The notes: generated from the letters alone by a model not told the origin. DNA of 33,580 nt from Rhizobium sp. Q54 (GCA_945889645.1 CAMDCA010000024.1:1-33580), one strand, 5' to 3'. Counted from the first letter of the stretch, positions 1 to 8,877 are shown. Translations and numbers: made by a program.

Positions 1-1
1 G

Positions 2-130
2 TCCCTACTGCGCGTCGCCGCAGAACGAACCACCGAAAGCCTTTGGCAGCGAGTCGGACAGCTACTCGATCGCTTCACGCCAGCAGAGTGCGTCAACTAC
101 ATCCACCACGCCGGATACGTCACAACGTGA
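2..130 (+). CDS. IS630-family transposase, C-terminal fragment (cut by window edge)
   Basis: Frame 2 is open from the window edge to a TGA at 128-130 and encodes 42 residues. They end in a tail with the pattern DRFTPAECVNYIHHAGY, which is the characteristic C-terminus of IS630/Tc1-mariner-type DDE transposases. The catalytic DDE domain lies outside the window, so I cannot say whether the element is intact. The first gene of the glycan island starts 63 bases after this stop in the same direction, so read-through transcription from the element is possible. Confidence 0.8.
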   Translation, partial: SLLRVAAERTTESLWQRVGQLLDRFTPAECVNYIHHAGYVTT

Positions 131-131
131 T

Positions 132-145
132 CGCAAAATGCTCTA
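132..145. repeat. Probable right end of the IS630 element (terminal inverted repeat and TA target)
   Basis: Just after the transposase stop the sequence reads cgcaaaatgctc followed by TA (144-145). IS630-type elements typically end within a few dozen bases of the transposase stop and insert at a TA dinucleotide, and this motif resembles the end of many such elements. The matching left repeat is outside the window, so the exact boundary is inferred. Confidence 0.5.
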
Positions 146-193
146 GCGCGCGGCGGTCACGTCGACCAAGGCCCCACTCTCAGGAACCCTCTG

Positions 194-961
194 ATGACCG
201 ATTCTCCTCGCTACGCTATGCAGTTCACCCATCGCAACGAACGCGAACGGGCGTTCATAGACCAGTATCCTGAATTCCTGCGACAGAGCTCGCTCAGCGA
301 CATGGAGAAGATGATGAACTTCTCCTTGTACGTGCCGCGGGAGCAGTTCGCCCGCTTCCTATTCCGCCACGAGGTGTTCAGTCACGTCATTCACCGCCAC
401 GGGCATGTTATCGAGTGCGGGGTGCTCTACGGGCAGGGCCTGATGAGCTTTGCCCAGCTCTCGGCCGTCCTGGAGCCGCAGAACCACACGCGCAGGGTGG
501 TCGGATTTGACACCTTCGGCGGCATCCCGAGGCGGCACGCCAAGGACGACAGCCCCGGCACCACCGGCGCCACTGCGCTAGGCGCCATGGCCGCGGACAG
601 CTACGAGGAGTTGCAGCGCTGCATTGGTATGTATGACGCCAATCGCCCGCTCGGCCACCTGCCCCGAGTGGAACTGGTCAAGGGCGATATCGTCGAGACG
701 GTGCCGAAGTACGTCCGCGATAATCCCCACCTGGTGATCAGCCTGCTATACCTGAACTGCAACATGTACGAGCCGACCAAGGCGGCGATTGAGGCCTTCC
801 TGCCGCGCATGATCAAGGGGTCAGTGCTGGCCTTCGGCGAGCTCGACCACCCGGAATGCCCGGGAGAGACCCTAGCCGTGCTGGAAACGGTCGGATTGCG
901 GTCGCTCGACCTGCGCCGGGTTCCTTACGACACCACGCGGAGCTACGCGATCCTCGACTAG
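194..961 (+). CDS. TylF/MycF-like SAM-dependent O-methyltransferase
   Basis: 255 residues. The ATG at 194 follows an AGGA-type ribosome site at 182-185. The core carries a SAM-binding segment VIECGVLYGQG (about residues 72-82) and the acidic strand VVGFDTFGG (103-110). Both match the TylF/MycF family of macrocin- and sugar-type O-methyltransferases, which transfer a methyl group to a sugar hydroxyl and are metal-dependent. It is the first gene of the island, 48 bases past the presumed IS630 end, and is followed by a 107-base gap before the dehydratase gene. Methylation of a surface sugar is inferred from context; the substrate is unknown. Family assignment is fairly secure. Confidence 0.75.
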   Translation: MTDSPRYAMQFTHRNERERAFIDQYPEFLRQSSLSDMEKMMNFSLYVPREQFARFLFRHEVFSHVIHRHGHVIECGVLYGQGLMSFAQLSAVLEPQNHTRRVVGFDTFGGIPRRHAKDDSPGTTGATALGAMAADSYEELQRCIGMYDANRPLGHLPRVELVKGDIVETVPKYVRDNPHLVISLLYLNCNMYEPTKAAIEAFLPRMIKGSVLAFGELDHPECPGETLAVLETVGLRSLDLRRVPYDTTRSYAILD

Positions 962-975
962 GCGGAAGCATCGGC

Positions 976-997
976 GGGGCGGACATTCCCCCGTCCC
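976..997 (+). terminator. Weak hairpin between methyltransferase and dehydratase genes
   Basis: GGGGCGG (976-982) can pair with CCGTCCC (991-997) across an 8-base loop, with one G-U pair. There is no T-run after it, so it is at best an attenuator or factor-dependent site. Confidence 0.2.
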
Positions 998-1068
998 AAC
1001 GTCTATACGTCAACTGCACTTGGAGCTGCAGACCGCGCCTGCTGCTCCACTACGATGGCTCGTGACCC

Positions 1069-2115
1069 ATGAACAACCACGCTGAGCTCGCCCCCGAGAT
1101 CGACGGCCGCACCGTCCTGGTCACGGGCGGCACGGGATCGTTCGGACAAAAGTTCGTGCAGGCGCTAATCGAGCGCTACCACCCGCGCCGGGTGGTGATC
1201 TTTTCGCGCGACGAGTTGAAGCAGGCGGAAATGCGGGAACGCGAGGAGTTCGCCAACGCACCCAACCTGCGCTTCTTCATCGGCGACGTGCGCGACCAGG
1301 AACGCCTCGAGATGGCGTTCCGCGGCGTCGATATCGTCGTGCACGCCGCCGCCATGAAGCAAGTGCCGACGGCCGAGTACAATCCTTTCGAGTGCATCCG
1401 CACCAACGTGCACGGCGCGGAGAACGTGGTGCGGGCCGCGATGCGCGCCGGCGTGCGACGCGTCATCGCGCTCAGCACCGACAAGGCAGCCAACCCTGCC
1501 AACCTATACGGGGCCAGCAAGCTCGCCTCCGACAAGATCTTCATTGCCGCCAAATGGCTGGTCGGCGGCAACGAGAATCCGCTGTTCGCGATCGTCCGCT
1601 ACGGCAACGTGGTCGGCTCGCGCGGCAGTGTCGTACCGCTATACCGCAGGCTGATCGCCAGCGGCGCTCCCGCCCTGCCGATCACCGATCCGCGCATGAC
1701 GCGGTTCTGGATAACCTTGCGCCAGGGCGTCGATTTCGTGCTCTCGTCGCTGCCGATGATGCGCGGCGGCGAGATCTTCGTGCCCAAGATCCCGTCGATG
1801 AGGGTGATCGACCTAGCGCGGGTCATGGCGCCGCACATGAAGACGCGCATCACCGGCATTCGGCCGGGCGAGAAGCTGCACGAAGTACTGATCACCGAGG
1901 AGGACTCGCGACTGACCCTGGATCTGCCGGATCGCTACGTGGTGCGCCCGAGTCTATACGGCGAGGAGCGTCACTATGATGCTGGCGAGCGCACGGCGCC
2001 GGACGGATTCTCGTTTGCCAGCAACACCAACGACGACTGGCTGTCCGACGAGCGCTTCGCCAAGCTCCTCGCAGAGACCGAGGCGGGCGCCGACGCCAAC
2101 GTTCGCGCTAGATGA
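1069..2115 (+). CDS. pseB: UDP-N-acetylglucosamine 4,6-dehydratase (PseB/FlaA1-type)
   Basis: 348 residues, the usual size of short soluble PseB/FlaA1 dehydratases. The Rossmann motif VTGGTGSFG lies near the N-terminus. The active-site block STDKAANPANLYGASK starts at residue 136, giving D138, K139 and Y147, the same spacing as the catalytic D132/K133/Y141 of Helicobacter FlaA1. The family removes water from UDP-GlcNAc and inverts C5, giving UDP-2-acetamido-2,6-dideoxy-4-keto-L-arabino-hexose, the first step to pseudaminic acid. Its stop overlaps the ABC transporter start (ATGA, 2112-2115). FnlA/CapE enzymes that begin L-FucNAc synthesis are close relatives. The PseG- and NeuB/PseI-type genes nearby favour the pseudaminic reading, but the expected PseC aminotransferase is not next to it. 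Confidence 0.85.
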   Translation: MNNHAELAPEIDGRTVLVTGGTGSFGQKFVQALIERYHPRRVVIFSRDELKQAEMREREEFANAPNLRFFIGDVRDQERLEMAFRGVDIVVHAAAMKQVPTAEYNPFECIRTNVHGAENVVRAAMRAGVRRVIALSTDKAANPANLYGASKLASDKIFIAAKWLVGGNENPLFAIVRYGNVVGSRGSVVPLYRRLIASGAPALPITDPRMTRFWITLRQGVDFVLSSLPMMRGGEIFVPKIPSMRVIDLARVMAPHMKTRITGIRPGEKLHEVLITEEDSRLTLDLPDRYVVRPSLYGEERHYDAGERTAPDGFSFASNTNDDWLSDERFAKLLAETEAGADANVRAR

Positions 2116-3920
2116 ACGCTCGGGCCGCAGCACGCCTGGATCGGGTGCGGCTGGGCCTCGGCCGCAGGCGTGGCAGCAGTCTCGCCCTGCTTGGCTTGGT
2201 CTTCCAGGTTGCGCCCGCTCCTTCCGTATTGGCGTTGATCCTGCTGACCATCGGCGGCCTGGTCGAAGGCCTCGGCCTGGCAACGTTTCTGCCGATGTTC
2301 GGAATGCTGTCGGACAGTGGTCCCGACAGCAGCCCGATCACCGCTCTGTTTACGGCGGCGTTCGATGCCATCGGCTACACACCGGGCGTCGGCGCGCTGC
2401 TGCTAGCGATCGTCCTATTCTTCTGGCTGCGGTCGGCCATGTTGGTGATCGCGCAGATCCAGATCGCCATCGGCGCCGCCCAGTTCGCCACCGATCTGCG
2501 CAAACAGTTCCTGTTTGCGTTGCTCGCCTCGCGCTGGGACTACGTGAAGCGCAGGCAGCCGGGAGCGATCGCCAACTCGATGACCAACGAAGCGACGATC
2601 GTCAGCAACTCGGTAGTCCAGGCCTTCGACGTCGTGGCCGCCGCAATCCAGGTGGCGATCTACCTGGCGCTGGCGACGATCATGTCGTGGCAGATGACGC
2701 TTGCCGCCCTCGCTGCGGCGTGCGTCCTGTGGGCCATCCTGCAGCATTTCGTGGCCGTGGCGCGGCACGCGGGCGAGGTGCGTGCGGCGGCAATGAGCGC
2801 TGCCTCGGCGCGCCTCGTCGACCATATCGGCGCGATCAAGGGCGTCAAAGCGATGGCGCGCGGCGAGGCGTATGCGGCGATGATAGAGCAAGCAACCCTA
2901 GAGATGCAGCGCGGCTACCTCTTGCACATGTTCAGCAAGTCGCAAATGACGGCGCTGGCTGAACCGCTCCTGCTGACGATGGTTGCCGGCGCAGCGTTTA
3001 TCGCCACTGAGATCCTCGACCTCGCCCTTGCCAGCGCGCTGGTCGCCGGATTTGTTGTCTACCGGTCGGCGTCTGCCCTCACCAAGGTGCAACAACGGCT
3101 GCAAGTGCTGGCGGGCTCAGAGAGCTTCGTCGCCGGCTTCCTGAATGAGATGCACGAGGCGCGCGCCGCGGTCGAGACGCACTCCGGCAAGGCGCCACCG
3201 CTGTTGACCAAAGCGATCACCGTCGAGAACGTCAGCTTTCGCTACCGCAACGACGGCACCATGGTCGTCAACGACCTCAGCCTTCTCATCGAGGCGAACC
3301 GCATCACCACATTGTTCGGTCCGTCGGGCAGCGGCAAGACGACGTTGTGCGATATGCTGCTGGGCTTCTGCGTTCCCGAGTCGGGCCGGATCATGATCGA
3401 CGGCAACGACCTGAAGGACCTCGACATGGTGCAGTGGCGGCGCCAGATCGGGTATGTACCCCAGGAGATCATCCTTTTCAACGACACGCTGGTCGCCAAC
3501 GTCACCCTGCGCGATCCCGAGTTCACCATTGGTCACGCAGCCGAGGCGCTGCGTCGCGCCGGCGCTGGCGAATTCATCGCGACCATGGAATGCGGCCTAG
3601 AGACGCAACTCGGAGAGCGCGGCCTGCGCCTATCCGGCGGCCAGCGCCAGCGTGTCGCCATCGCCCGCGCGCTGATACACCGCCCGCAGCTCCTCCTCCT
3701 CGACGAGCCGACGACGGCCCTCGACCCGGCCACCGAAGCAGAAATCTGCGCCACCCTTCGCGACCTCTCCGGCAACATGACTATTGTCGCGATTTCGCAT
3801 CAGTCATCGTTGGCCGAGGTTGCGGACCGCACCTACCGGTTCAGTGGCGGTGGCGTGACGCAAGCCGCCTCCGACGCGGCCGGCCCGCGGCGGTCGGCGC
3901 GTACGGCGGGCGACCATTGA
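2112..3920 (+). CDS. ABC half-transporter, PglK-like lipid-linked oligosaccharide flippase
   Basis: 602 residues: an N-terminal transmembrane domain of about 330 residues with several hydrophobic spans, then a nucleotide-binding domain. The ATPase part has Walker A GPSGSGKTT (403-411), signature LSGGQRQR (507-514), Walker B LLLLDE (527-532) and an H-loop histidine in the segment ISHQSS. This type IV exporter layout with fused membrane and ATPase domains matches PglK and related polysaccharide exporters, which flip undecaprenyl-linked glycans to the periplasm. The ATG overlaps the dehydratase stop, so the two are probably co-translated. No Wzx flippase is seen in the window, which makes this the best candidate for glycan translocation. 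An MsbA-like lipid exporter role cannot be excluded. Confidence 0.75.
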   Translation: MNARAAARLDRVRLGLGRRRGSSLALLGLVFQVAPAPSVLALILLTIGGLVEGLGLATFLPMFGMLSDSGPDSSPITALFTAAFDAIGYTPGVGALLLAIVLFFWLRSAMLVIAQIQIAIGAAQFATDLRKQFLFALLASRWDYVKRRQPGAIANSMTNEATIVSNSVVQAFDVVAAAIQVAIYLALATIMSWQMTLAALAAACVLWAILQHFVAVARHAGEVRAAAMSAASARLVDHIGAIKGVKAMARGEAYAAMIEQATLEMQRGYLLHMFSKSQMTALAEPLLLTMVAGAAFIATEILDLALASALVAGFVVYRSASALTKVQQRLQVLAGSESFVAGFLNEMHEARAAVETHSGKAPPLLTKAITVENVSFRYRNDGTMVVNDLSLLIEANRITTLFGPSGSGKTTLCDMLLGFCVPESGRIMIDGNDLKDLDMVQWRRQIGYVPQEIILFNDTLVANVTLRDPEFTIGHAAEALRRAGAGEFIATMECGLETQLGERGLRLSGGQRQRVAIARALIHRPQLLLLDEPTTALDPATEAEICATLRDLSGNMTIVAISHQSSLAEVADRTYRFSGGGVTQAASDAAGPRRSARTAGDH

Positions 3921-4061
3921 CTACCCGGGACGGAGGCGGCCAATCCGGGGCGGTTAGGATTTCCTTGCGCCCAGGACGGGCCCAGACGAGTATCGAGGGA
4001 CCTTGATGACCGAGCGGATTGATTGCTGCCCAGGCGCTCGCATCTCGCGGAGGCATTCCAG

Positions 4062-5213
4062 ATGAGTCTCGTGGAGCAACTCTTCCGGCCCCGTCGACTG
4101 CGTCAGCGGAAATATGCGACGGCCGTCGGCGCACCAAAGCCACGCATCGGCGCGTTGGCGCGCGTCTGGCGTGACTTCGTGCGCGCTGTCTATCGGCGCC
4201 CCAATATGCCGGTGTTTGCGCACGACGTGGTCAGCGCGACACGGCCTTCGGCCGTCAATACCGAGATCATCAATATCTGCAATGCCGATTGCAGCTTCTG
4301 CGGCTACGGCAAGGGCGAGGACGGCAAGGCATCGGACCCGCGCGTCAAAGGCAAGCTGAAGCCCGACGTCTTCCGGCACGCCTTGAAGATCTACAGCGCG
4401 GGCGGCGGCGGCAACTTTACGTTGTCGCCGATTCTTGGCGAGGCGTCGGCGCATCCCGGCTGGCTCGACATGGTGCGCGAGGCACGCTCGTACCCCAACA
4501 TCACCGGTGTGAACTGCTTCACCAATGCCATCCTGCTGGATCGCTTCGGCAGCAAGAACATCCTGACGTCCGGCCTCACCCACATCGCCATTTCGACCTG
4601 CATTGGCGGCCGCGAGGCCTACAAGCGCCTCTATGGCGTCGATAAGTATGATGTCGTCGTTGCCAACGTCTTCGATCTGCTGCGCACCAATCGCGAATTG
4701 GGCGAGCCGGTGCACATCGACGTTTGCCTGCGCATCGACAAGCCGTTTGAGAAATTCTATGCGTCGGACATCTACAAGCAGCTGACCAAGGTCATCGATC
4801 CGCGGCGCATCATCATTCTCGACGACAACTGGGACGATTTCCGCGGCGTCATCGGCAAGGAGGGCCTGCCCGAGGGTCAGGACTTCAAGGAGCAGTACGC
4901 TGACAAATCGACGCCCTGCTATGCCTTGTTCCGCCAGCTTATGGTGCTGACCGACGGGACCATTCAGGCGTGCACATGCCGCGTCGAGCCGGAACTATGG
5001 GCCGGCAACGTCAAGGACCACGCCACCCTCGAGGAAGCGTGGCGCGATCCGAAGCTGGAGCTCATCCGCAAGGACTGGTTCGAAGGCAAGCTGGCGCGCT
5101 GCTGCCAGCAGTGCTCCCACTACATGCCGTACACTAACCTGACCGAACCGGCGAGGCCGCAACGCGTGGCTCGCGAGGTTCTCGCCCGCGCCAAGCGCGC
5201 CATCGTCAACTAG
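4062..5213 (+). CDS. Radical SAM/SPASM domain protein
   Basis: 383 residues from the ATG at 4062, chosen over an upstream TTG because CGGAGG (4048-4053) sits at the right distance. C73, C77 and C80 form the CxxxCxxC site for the 4Fe-4S cluster that cleaves S-adenosylmethionine. A C-terminal SPASM-like region has C286, C304, C306, C347, C348 and C351, suitable for auxiliary clusters. SPASM enzymes mature peptides or oxidise small molecules by radical chemistry, and similar proteins occur in polysaccharide clusters. The substrate cannot be read from sequence. Between a flippase and an epimerase gene, a sugar substrate is plausible (inference). A 141-base gap precedes it. Confidence 0.75.
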   Translation: MSLVEQLFRPRRLRQRKYATAVGAPKPRIGALARVWRDFVRAVYRRPNMPVFAHDVVSATRPSAVNTEIINICNADCSFCGYGKGEDGKASDPRVKGKLKPDVFRHALKIYSAGGGGNFTLSPILGEASAHPGWLDMVREARSYPNITGVNCFTNAILLDRFGSKNILTSGLTHIAISTCIGGREAYKRLYGVDKYDVVVANVFDLLRTNRELGEPVHIDVCLRIDKPFEKFYASDIYKQLTKVIDPRRIIILDDNWDDFRGVIGKEGLPEGQDFKEQYADKSTPCYALFRQLMVLTDGTIQACTCRVEPELWAGNVKDHATLEEAWRDPKLELIRKDWFEGKLARCCQQCSHYMPYTNLTEPARPQRVAREVLARAKRAIVN

Positions 5214-5226
5214 CGCATCGCAGTGT

Positions 5227-5250
5227 GCGGCGGGCCCGCCCGCCCGCCGC
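5227..5250 (+). terminator. GC-rich hairpin after the radical SAM gene
   Basis: GCGGCGGGC (5227-5235) pairs perfectly with GCCCGCCGC (5242-5250) across a 6-base loop, 13 bases after the radical SAM stop. No T-run follows, so it may be a weak or factor-dependent terminator, or an mRNA-stabilising structure between two cistrons. Confidence 0.35.
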
Positions 5251-5305
5251 GTGCCTTCCGGACTCGGCCACAGGATCGCGGCGCTCGCCACCTTAGGATT
5301 TGTCG

Positions 5306-6295
5306 ATGACACGCGTGCTCGTGACCGGTGGCGCCGGCTACGTTGGAAGCCATACCGCCAAGGCCCTGGCGGCAAGCGGCATCGTCCCGATCGTGTACGA
5401 CAGCCTGGAGGCCGGACGCAGCGACTTCGTCCGCTGGGGACCACTGGTGCGGGGCGACGTTCTGGACAGGGCCGCCTTGGTCGCCGCGATCCGCGCACAC
5501 GCACCGGCCGCCATTCTCCATTTTGCAGGACGCATTGCGGTCGGCGAGTCGGTAGTGCGGCCGGACTTGCACTATCGTACCAACGTCGGCGGCACCCTTG
5601 CGATTCTCGAGGCGATGCGGGAGACCGACGTCCGCACGATCATTTTCTCGTCGAGTGCCGCCGTATACGGTACGCCGACGACCGTGCCGATCCGTGAGGA
5701 TTCGGCCATCACTCCGCTCAGTCCATATGGCCACAGCAAGGCCACGGCCGAGGTCATGATCCGCGATTTTTCTGCCGCCTTCGGCCTGCAATGGCTGGCG
5801 CTGCGCTACTTCAACGCGGCCGGCGCCGACCCGGACGGCGAACTCGGCGAACAGCACGAGCCGGAGACCCACGCGGTTCCCTTGGCCATTCTTGCGGCGA
5901 TGGGCCACGGAACGTTCCGCGTCTTCGGCAACGACTATGCGACGCCGGACGGGACGGCTTTGCGCGACTACGTCCACGTTTCGGACCTCGCCGATGCCCA
6001 CGTGCTGGGACTCCGCCACCTCAACCAGGGCGGCGCGTCGGCGGCGGTAAACCTCGGCGGCGAGCGTGCCCGCTCGGTACGTGAGATCATCACCGCGGTG
6101 GAGTCCTTTTCCGGACGCCGCGTTCCAATATCGGACTGTGCGCGGCGTCCCGGCGATCCGCCCGAGCTGCTCGCCGACATCGGTGTGGCACGGCGGCTGC
6201 TGCGGTGGCGGCCAACGCGCTCGGACCTCTCGGTGATCGTTGAGACGGCCTGGCAATGGCACGCGCGCACAGCGACACACCCATCGCAGGCATGA
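5306..6295 (+). CDS. galE: UDP-glucose/UDP-GlcNAc 4-epimerase (GalE-type)
   Basis: 329 residues, the normal GalE length. The ATG at 5306 is preferred to a TTG two codons earlier because the protein then starts MTRVLVTGGAGYVGSH, the standard GalE N-terminus. The NAD-binding GGxGYVGS motif, the SSSAAVYG strand and the catalytic Y141/K145 pair (YGHSK) are all present, as is the FNAAGADPDGELGE segment. It interconverts UDP-glucose and UDP-galactose, or their N-acetyl forms, at C4 through a keto intermediate. It probably supplies a galacto-configured donor for the island's glycosyltransferases. It ends at TGA 6293-6295, where an ATGA overlap offers an alternative start for the next gene. Confidence 0.88.
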   Translation: MTRVLVTGGAGYVGSHTAKALAASGIVPIVYDSLEAGRSDFVRWGPLVRGDVLDRAALVAAIRAHAPAAILHFAGRIAVGESVVRPDLHYRTNVGGTLAILEAMRETDVRTIIFSSSAAVYGTPTTVPIREDSAITPLSPYGHSKATAEVMIRDFSAAFGLQWLALRYFNAAGADPDGELGEQHEPETHAVPLAILAAMGHGTFRVFGNDYATPDGTALRDYVHVSDLADAHVLGLRHLNQGGASAAVNLGGERARSVREIITAVESFSGRRVPISDCARRPGDPPELLADIGVARRLLRWRPTRSDLSVIVETAWQWHARTATHPSQA

Positions 6296-6333
6296 CCAAC
6301 GTTCGCGGCCAAACACAAGGGGACCGGCCAGTG

Positions 6334-7032
6334 ATGGACCGCCCTGAGACGATCCTGGTCGTCGCGGCACATCCCGATGACGAGGTCCTTGGCTGCGGTG
6401 GCGTGATCGCCCGCCACCGACAGGCCGGGCAGCTCGTTCGCGTGGCCTTCCTGGCCGAAGGCGTGACAGCTCGGTTCGCCTTGCACGAGTTGCACCTTGA
6501 GTCGGTAAAGGCGCTGTCGGCCCATCGCAACCGCAACGCCCTGCGCGCACTGGCGGTGCTGGGGGTCCCGGCGGATCAAGTGTTCCTCTCGGAGCGACCG
6601 TGCTGTCGCCTCGATGGCGTCGCACAGATCGACCTCGTCAAGGATGTCGAGCGGCACATCCGCGACATCCGGCCACGGCGCATCTACACTCACGCGGCGC
6701 ACGACACCAACGTCGATCATCGTCTGGCGCAACAGGTGGTGCTGGCAGCAGCGCGCCCGATCTGGCCCTTCCGGATCGACCTGCTCGCGTTCGAGGTGCT
6801 GTCGAGCACCGAGTGGAACGCGACGGCTCCGTTCGCGCCGACGATGTTTGCCGACATCAACGCCACCCTCGACAAAAAGGTCGAGGCCCTGAAGTGCTAC
6901 GAGGACGAACTCCGGGAAGCCCCCCATCCCCGCTCCATTGAGGCGCTGCGCGCCTTGGCGACCTTCCGCGGTGCTCAGGCCGGTCTACGCCACGCCGAGG
7001 CGTTCCAAGTACTCCGCGCGGTAGAGGAATGA
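6334..7032 (+). CDS. PIG-L (LmbE-like) family deacetylase
   Basis: 232 residues from the ATG at 6334, which has an AAGGGGA ribosome site at 6317-6323 and places the family motif at the N-terminus. An ATGA overlap with galE at 6292 is an alternative start giving 14 more residues. The zinc-binding AHPDDE motif is at residues 12-17 and a second HDTNVDHR segment provides a further metal ligand. The family removes N-acetyl groups from amino sugars (PIG-L, MshB, BshB). Placed before the PseG-type gene, it could deacetylate an intermediate or the finished nonulosonic acid. That role is inferred. Its stop overlaps the next start (ATGA, 7029-7032). Confidence 0.82.
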   Translation: MDRPETILVVAAHPDDEVLGCGGVIARHRQAGQLVRVAFLAEGVTARFALHELHLESVKALSAHRNRNALRALAVLGVPADQVFLSERPCCRLDGVAQIDLVKDVERHIRDIRPRRIYTHAAHDTNVDHRLAQQVVLAAARPIWPFRIDLLAFEVLSSTEWNATAPFAPTMFADINATLDKKVEALKCYEDELREAPHPRSIEALRALATFRGAQAGLRHAEAFQVLRAVEE

Positions 7033-8102
7033 GGCCTCGCTCCGTCGTGTTTCGTTGCGACGCCGGAGTTGCACATGGGCTCGGCCACCTCGTGCGTTGC
7101 CGGACCCTCGCCGGCGAGATGCGAAGAGCCGGCTTTGACGAACTCCGCTTTCGATCGTCGGCGCCGCCAGAGATGCTGGAAACAATGCTCGGCGCGAAGG
7201 GGTTCGCATACGACGTAATGAGCGATGAGGCCGGCTCGGAGTCGGACCAGCGCGGCTGGCAGCAATATCTGCGACGCGCCGAGGCGCCCGTTACTGTCGT
7301 TCTCGATTCACGCGTCCCCGACCTCTCCTACGTGTCCACCCTGAACCATTTGTGCGATGTCGTCTGCATTGACGACGAGCAATACCGCGATTTCGACTGC
7401 CGTCTTGTCGTCAATCCAAATCCATGGGCGCGGCCGGAGCGCTATGGCGCCCAGTCGGGGCGAACCGTCCTCGCCGGCCCCGCCTATGCCCTCGTCGATC
7501 GGGCCTTTCTCGACGGGCGGCGGGCGCGTAGCAGCGTTGGCGATGTACCGGTCGTGGCGATCACCATGGGGGGCGAGGACCCGGACAACGTCACCGCGCA
7601 CACCCTGGCGGCGATGGCGTCGCTGACGCGCCCGTTGCACGTCAAGGTGATCCAGGGCCCGGCGTTTCTTGGCCAGCGAAGGGTGCGAGCGCTCGCCGAA
7701 GCTTCGCCGCATCAGGTCACCGTCGTCGAGGGTTGCACCGACCTCGCGCCCCTCATCCCTGATATCGACATCGCGATCTGCAGCGCCAGCACCACCAGCT
7801 ACGAGCTGGCAACGGCCGGCGTTGCGATGATCGTGGTGGCGCTGGCGGACCATCAGATTCCGGTCGCGCGCTACTTCCGCGACACCGGCAGCGCGGTGAC
7901 GGTCGGCCGGGGTGACTCCTTCACCTCTGATTGGAGCGCGCTATCGCCCGCGGTGTCGCGCCTTGTCGAGGACGGCGACGCGCGACAGGCGATGCTCGCA
8001 CGCATCCGTCAACTCTTCGACGGCAGAGGAGCCTTTCACGTGTCGATGACCATCCTTGGCCACGAGCATGCAACCGCCGGCCTTGTCGCAAGCCGTGACT
8101 GA
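7029..8102 (+). CDS. pseG: PseG-type UDP-sugar hydrolase (nonulosonate pathway)
   Basis: 357 residues with a GT-B fold. The N-terminal block FRCDAGVAHGLGHLVRC matches the PseG/FlmD signature and H20 aligns with the catalytic histidine of Campylobacter PseG (His17). A glycine-rich MGGEDPDN motif in the middle matches the nucleotide-binding loop. PseG hydrolyses UDP from UDP-2,4-diacetamido-2,4,6-trideoxy-L-altrose so that the free sugar can be condensed with phosphoenolpyruvate. The ATG overlaps the deacetylase stop, the WbqC gene overlaps its end, and the synthase follows. PseG and related cytoplasmic hydrolases (LegG is a different family) support a pseudaminic-type rather than a legionaminic-type route. 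Confidence 0.78.
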   Translation: MRPRSVVFRCDAGVAHGLGHLVRCRTLAGEMRRAGFDELRFRSSAPPEMLETMLGAKGFAYDVMSDEAGSESDQRGWQQYLRRAEAPVTVVLDSRVPDLSYVSTLNHLCDVVCIDDEQYRDFDCRLVVNPNPWARPERYGAQSGRTVLAGPAYALVDRAFLDGRRARSSVGDVPVVAITMGGEDPDNVTAHTLAAMASLTRPLHVKVIQGPAFLGQRRVRALAEASPHQVTVVEGCTDLAPLIPDIDIAICSASTTSYELATAGVAMIVVALADHQIPVARYFRDTGSAVTVGRGDSFTSDWSALSPAVSRLVEDGDARQAMLARIRQLFDGRGAFHVSMTILGHEHATAGLVASRD

Positions 8103-8877
8103 GGCGGACCTCCCGCAAAGCGTCGCGGTCCTCTCCGCGCATCAGCCGGTGTATCTGCCGTGGCTCGGCCTCTTTCATAAGATCGAGGTCGCCGACCTGT
8201 TCATCATCTATGACGACGTGCCGTACACACGGTACCTTTGGTACAATCGCAATCAGATCCTCGGTCCCAACGGTGCGATCCAGCTGACGGTGCCGGTCCG
8301 CAGGGGCCGGCCGGACGGTATGACGCACGCCGAGGTCCTGATCGACAACGCAACCAATTGGCGGCAGAAGCACTGGCGCAGCATCGACCTAGCCTATCGC
8401 AAGGCGCCGCATTTTGGGGCGTACGCGCTGGAGTTGCAGCGCATCTACGCGACCGACTGGGAGCGACTGATCGACCTCAACCTCGCCCAGTTGCGGCTTT
8501 TTTCAGCTTGGCTCAGCATACGTACGCCGATCCGCATGGCCAGCGAGTTCGCCTTCGAGGGCGCGAAGGCGGAGCGCGCCTTGAACATGTCAATCCGCCT
8601 GAAGGCCCGCGCACTGCTGTTCGGCGCCAACGGTCGTGACTACGCGGACATCGACGCCCACTTGGCAGCGAGAATCGCGCCGCTCTTTCAGAGCTACGTG
8701 CATCCGCAATACACGCAGCGCGGCGCTCTGGAGTTCCGGCCTTATATGAGCGTCGTCGATCTCATCTTCAATCACGGGCCGGCAAGCAGGGACATCTTGC
8801 TGTCGGGCAACTGGACCAAGGAGGACTGCGTGCGCCTGAGCCATGAGGCATTGGGCGGCGGGGAGATTCACCAGTGA
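8068..8877 (+). CDS. WbqC-family protein
   Basis: 269 residues from the ATG at 8068; a TTG at 8056 is possible but less likely. The N-terminal segment HQPVYLPWLGLFHKIEVAD followed by DDVPYTR and WYNRN is the WbqC family signature. The family is common in O-antigen and nonulosonate clusters. Its biochemical activity is not firmly established; an acyltransferase- or transamidase-like role has been suggested. It overlaps the pseG gene by 35 bases and ends in a GTGA overlap with the synthase gene, so it is likely made in step with the PseG and NeuB/PseI-type enzymes. That placement makes a part in building or modifying the same sugar probable. It might replace the missing PseH acetyltransferase (speculative). 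Confidence 0.8.
   Translation: MQPPALSQAVTEADLPQSVAVLSAHQPVYLPWLGLFHKIEVADLFIIYDDVPYTRYLWYNRNQILGPNGAIQLTVPVRRGRPDGMTHAEVLIDNATNWRQKHWRSIDLAYRKAPHFGAYALELQRIYATDWERLIDLNLAQLRLFSAWLSIRTPIRMASEFAFEGAKAERALNMSIRLKARALLFGANGRDYADIDAHLAARIAPLFQSYVHPQYTQRGALEFRPYMSVVDLIFNHGPASRDILLSGNWTKEDCVRLSHEALGGGEIHQ

Noticed and set aside
1976-2962. 328-residue plus-strand frame
   Set aside because: Overlaps the dehydratase and ABC transporter genes in another frame; arginine/proline-rich with no motif.
4062-5213. RiPP (peptide natural product) maturation cluster
   Set aside because: The SPASM protein raised the idea, but no short precursor gene, peptidase or peptide exporter accompanies it; all neighbours are glycan genes.
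5210-6625. 471-residue open frame on the minus strand
   Set aside because: Antisense to galE and the PIG-L gene, which have clear catalytic motifs; composition is that of a GC-rich shadow.
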